Part shown: piece after piece, positions 61,231 through 64,000 of the stretch
How positions within the stretch are numbered: position 1 is the first letter of the stretch
Layout: every line of letters begins with the position of its first letter
NCBI GenBank assembly: GCA_013398295.1
Contig: VZSF01008977.1
Location: forward strand, 1,069,475 to 1,133,474
Reading direction: 5' to 3'
DNA length: 64,000 nucleotides
Source of the DNA: Chionis minor
Lineage: Eukaryota > Chordata > Aves > Charadriiformes > Chionididae
The notes under the pieces: model-generated
Databases searched by the model: none
Told to the model about the DNA's origin: nothing
The model's input: only the letters and a program-made list of their open reading frames with translations
Program-made: the position numbers and the translations under genes

Positions 61231-63457
61231 AGAATTTACCATTCGATCCTAAACAGTTTCCTTACTTAATGTTTCCCTTAGGGAGTGGTCAGGTCTTTAA
61301 TATAACCATAATATTTGTTCTGTGTAATTTTTTTTTTTACTTTGTGCAGTGCCATATACTGTATACACACCATATATATATACACCAGGACACTTTGCTT
61401 TAGTATAAAAAATGCATTGTGTTTCACCGAGTACACTTGCAGTCTTAGTAGCCTTTTAAATCTCTGCAGATGCCAAGAGTGATAGAATGAGACAACATCG
61501 CTCCCAAAACAGCTCATCCTGAGTAGAAGATAATTTGCAACTATACTATGTAGTGCATGGCAGAAATAGCAAAGACCTGAATGTCCCCAAAACTGGACCT
61601 ACCTGCCCATTTCTGTCTATGATTGTTCCTTGTCTAATGCAAGAATAGTTGCCTATCACTGCGGTTTGGCTACAGCAGATGACCTGACCTTCTCTGGGCA
61701 TATCGGTAGCACCCAGCAGGATCTGCCTTGCCTGACTTTTGTTGTCCTTATCAACAACAATTGTAGTTTGTTAGCAGAGTCATTGGCAGTCCACTGGGGA
61801 AGGTATGGCAATTCAGTAATGACAGTCAAAAAAAGAAAGTAAAAAGAGAGAGTGGTGGAATAATATTAAAGAAAAGAGTGCTGGTTTTATTTTTTAATCC
61901 AAATGACTACTTGTTTTTCCTATTTGGACTCTCTCTCTGTTTTTTTTTTTTTTTTTAGTTCACTCAAAATCCGAAAAAGAATGTAAAATCACCGAAAGTA
62001 GATTTTTATTTATGAGATTGCTAGCTGTGACAGATTACTATTCACTCTAGAAATGGAAATTATGCTTCTATGATATTATTACTTCATATTAAGGGGAATA
62101 TTACTGTAATCTCCTTTTTTTCTCTGTATGCTGGTTATGTGCTTATTCAGGTCTTACTTTCACCAGACCCATAACTGCATAACTGACTCTGCTAGTTTGG
62201 TCCAAGTTTGCCCAGATAAGAGTCAGAAGAAATTCAGAGAATCTTTGAGACAGAAAACTCAGTTTCAATGAAATGAAGGAGGATCCACACTTTTTTAACA
62301 TGCTGTCATTGACATTGAGTATGCTTCTAACTTCAGACCTCTTGTAAAAATGTATGTGGAAAGACAGAAATGGATATATTAAAAACAGATTTATATGCTT
62401 ATATATAATTATACAGATAAAACAATATTCAGCTTATTTCAATAGAGTGTTCATATTTTCTCTCTAGCAGCAAATGGAGGCTACTCTATAGAGTGTTTTT
62501 TCACAGGCACACCAAGAGCTTTTTTTCAGTTTGCCTATGGTTTAGTAAGATTCCTTGACTTTGACTGAAAACTCACTTGATAAATAATGTAATTATCTTG
62601 TCCACCCCTGTATGCCCCATTTACAACATAGCAGATCATTTGGCAGCACTTCATTAGCCAGAGAACCATGTGTCTTAAGTGAGCAAAAGAATGTGTTTTA
62701 GAATGTAAATATTAGAAGAGGCAAGTTTTTTTATGAGTCCAAATGACACATTAGGCACAGGGTATATGCATGACAAAATCTGCAAAAGGAACCTTCTTTG
62801 AAGCGTCCGCTGGTAAAGGGGTCATGTCTGACTCAGTGTTAACAGGTGGCGTGAGTCACATTATCTGCTACAAATAACATACATTGCAAATATGGTCTGT
62901 CTATGTGTCTGCAAAGTCATTTTATGAATTGACCTTGAATGGTGGGATGATTGAAAAGTATTCACTGCGAAGACTGGAGGAACAATTTTCAGTCTTTGAT
63001 GTTTCCTGAAGCCGCTCACTTTCAGTGCAAATTATTGCTCCTGTGTATGAAGTCACTTGAGTCCCATGCTATCATTCTACTGCTTGTTTGGATAAAATTA
63101 TTTTCAACTGGTAAAAAAAAGAAAGATAATGTAAGTGATAAAGCGAAAGGAATTACAACATAATTACAACATGCAATAAACCAACTTTTTGTTGCTTGAA
63201 TTGGTCAAAGTATGTATAAAGAAACTGGAAGACTTCAAGGTCCAAAAGCAGGACATTGCTCTTGCAATGGAGCTATTGCATGAAACTGTGTAAAAGTCTT
63301 TTTAGATTTTTATCGTCAATACAGATGGCCAGGCAACCCTTGCAAAATTTTGACTTCTCTCTGCAACTTATTTTTTTAGAGATGAACAGCAGTAGAAGGA
63401 AATGCAAGCTAAAGCTAAAAGTCTCAGTATGATTGTTTTCAATAACTGAATTATAAA
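61231..63457. other. Non-coding sequence, nothing recognised
   Basis: AT-rich single-copy sequence. A T run of 17 lies at 61940-61956 after a short CT repeat. A small TA-rich microsatellite-like patch lies near 61370-61384. No gene or transposon is visible. Confidence 0.55.
61940..61956. repeat. Poly-T run of 17
   Basis: A pure T run preceded by CTCTCTCTG. No retrocopy is recognisable at either side. Confidence 0.9.
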
Positions 63458-63535
63458 ATCATAGAGTCATAGAATAGTTTGGGTTAGAAAGGAAATTTAA
63501 AGGTCATCTAGTCCAACCCCCCCTTCAATGAGCTT
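63458..63535 (-). mobile_element. Short CR1 3'-end fragment
   Basis: The plus strand has atcatagagtcatagaat, the CR1 terminal repeat on the opposite strand, then gtttgggttagaaaggaaat and aggtcatctagtccaacccc. Homology ends soon after cttcaatgagcttggga. About 80 bp, a typical extreme 5' truncation. Confidence 0.9.
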
Positions 63536-63767
63536 GGGAGAAACCTTGTTTTAGAATGTCCTCAACACAAGATGCAAGGAACTGCCTTAATGCTTCTCTG
63601 ATTACACCTCTGAAATATTACATGGATTTGCGTTCAATGGTAGAGGGGCTAATGTTCAAGACTCAAGGGAGTCCTTTTATTTGACCTGAATGTGTTTGGT
63701 ATTTCATAGGTTAACTGCAAATTGTTTGAATTTCTCTGGTGCATGCCTCACTCTACAATATCTTCTT

Positions 63768-63972
63768 AGAATCATACAATTGTTGGGTGGACAAGAACTC
63801 TGGAGGTGTCCAGTGCAACCACCCACTGCAAATGAGACTCATGCTAGCACTAGATCAAAAACCAGTCATGACTTTGTCCAGGTGAGTCTTGGAAACGTCC
63901 ACTGCCCTTCACAGTAACCTGTCCCAGTAACCACTCTCCTGTCTTCTCTGCTTGAAATCTTCTACTTGTTGG
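63768..63972 (-). mobile_element. CR1 LINE 3' fragment near the window edge
   Basis: The plus strand carries agaatcatacaattgttggg, then actctggaggtgtccagtgc, cactgcaaatgagactcatg, then catgactttgtccagg and aacctgtcccagt. These follow the order of an older bird CR1 subfamily in which the 3' UTR reads 'ccactgcaagcaggactcatg...'. It is more diverged than the neighbour at 63458 and is likely a separate insertion. Confidence 0.85.
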
Positions 63973-64000
63973 AATTAGCATTCATCAATTAAACATTGTT

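Noticed and set aside
1..64000. Prokaryotic-type systems, CRISPR arrays, operons, rRNA, mitochondrial insertions
   Set aside because: No direct-repeat/spacer array, no closely packed long frames with ribosome binding sites, and no recognisable rRNA or mitochondrial gene text on either strand.
1..64000. Known microRNA hairpins
   Set aside because: I looked for the mature sequences of several conserved vertebrate families (let-7, miR-1, -7, -9, -30, -124, -128, -133, -135, -137, -138, -153, -218) and saw none. This is not a full search; miRBase and RNAfold would be decisive.

Overview
The window looks like a piece of a bird nuclear genome with no recognisable gene. The main evidence is its repeats. 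Every interspersed repeat I can recognise is either a CR1 (chicken repeat 1) LINE fragment or an avian-type endogenous retroviral LTR. I saw no Alu, L1, MIR or tRNA-derived SINE. Recognisable interspersed repeats cover roughly 5% of the window, in keeping with compact, repeat-poor bird DNA. The order of birds cannot be fixed by eye. The LTR and the two similar CR1 copies near the left end feel like neoavian families, but that is a weak inference.

Layout. 1-6094: non-coding sequence with short A-rich and tandem repeats, an AT-rich block and a very G4-prone C tract. 6095-9850: two closely related CR1 tails about 3 kb apart. 9851-19915: non-coding sequence with two old, heavily diverged CR1 fragments (12725-13125 and 19529-19915) that resemble the CR1 family shared with turtles and other amniotes. 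19916-55950: a long repeat-poor stretch with simple repeats ((TCTCC)8, (AC)18), another old CR1 scrap near 26 kb, one uncertain scrap near 40.7 kb, and several patches that read like conserved non-coding enhancer DNA (homeodomain, POU and RFX-like sites). 55951-58269: an old CR1 piece, a GGAA-type microsatellite, and a solo LTR of about 660 bp with its own TATA box and polyadenylation signal. 58270-64000: non-coding sequence ending in three CR1 fragments, one of which keeps much of the C-terminal part of the CR1 ORF2 reading frame.

No open frame exceeds about 150 codons. None of the longer frames reads as a known protein family except the CR1 ORF2 remnants. There is no operon, CRISPR array, rRNA or tRNA, and no sign of a prokaryotic or viral gene system. 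The best reading is intergenic gene desert or the inside of a very long intron. All the confidently recognised CR1 fragments and the LTR lie on the minus strand. That is the pattern expected if a host gene is transcribed from the plus strand across the window, but it does not prove it. I did not find an undescribed biological system. The findings below are modest leads, each with a decisive check.
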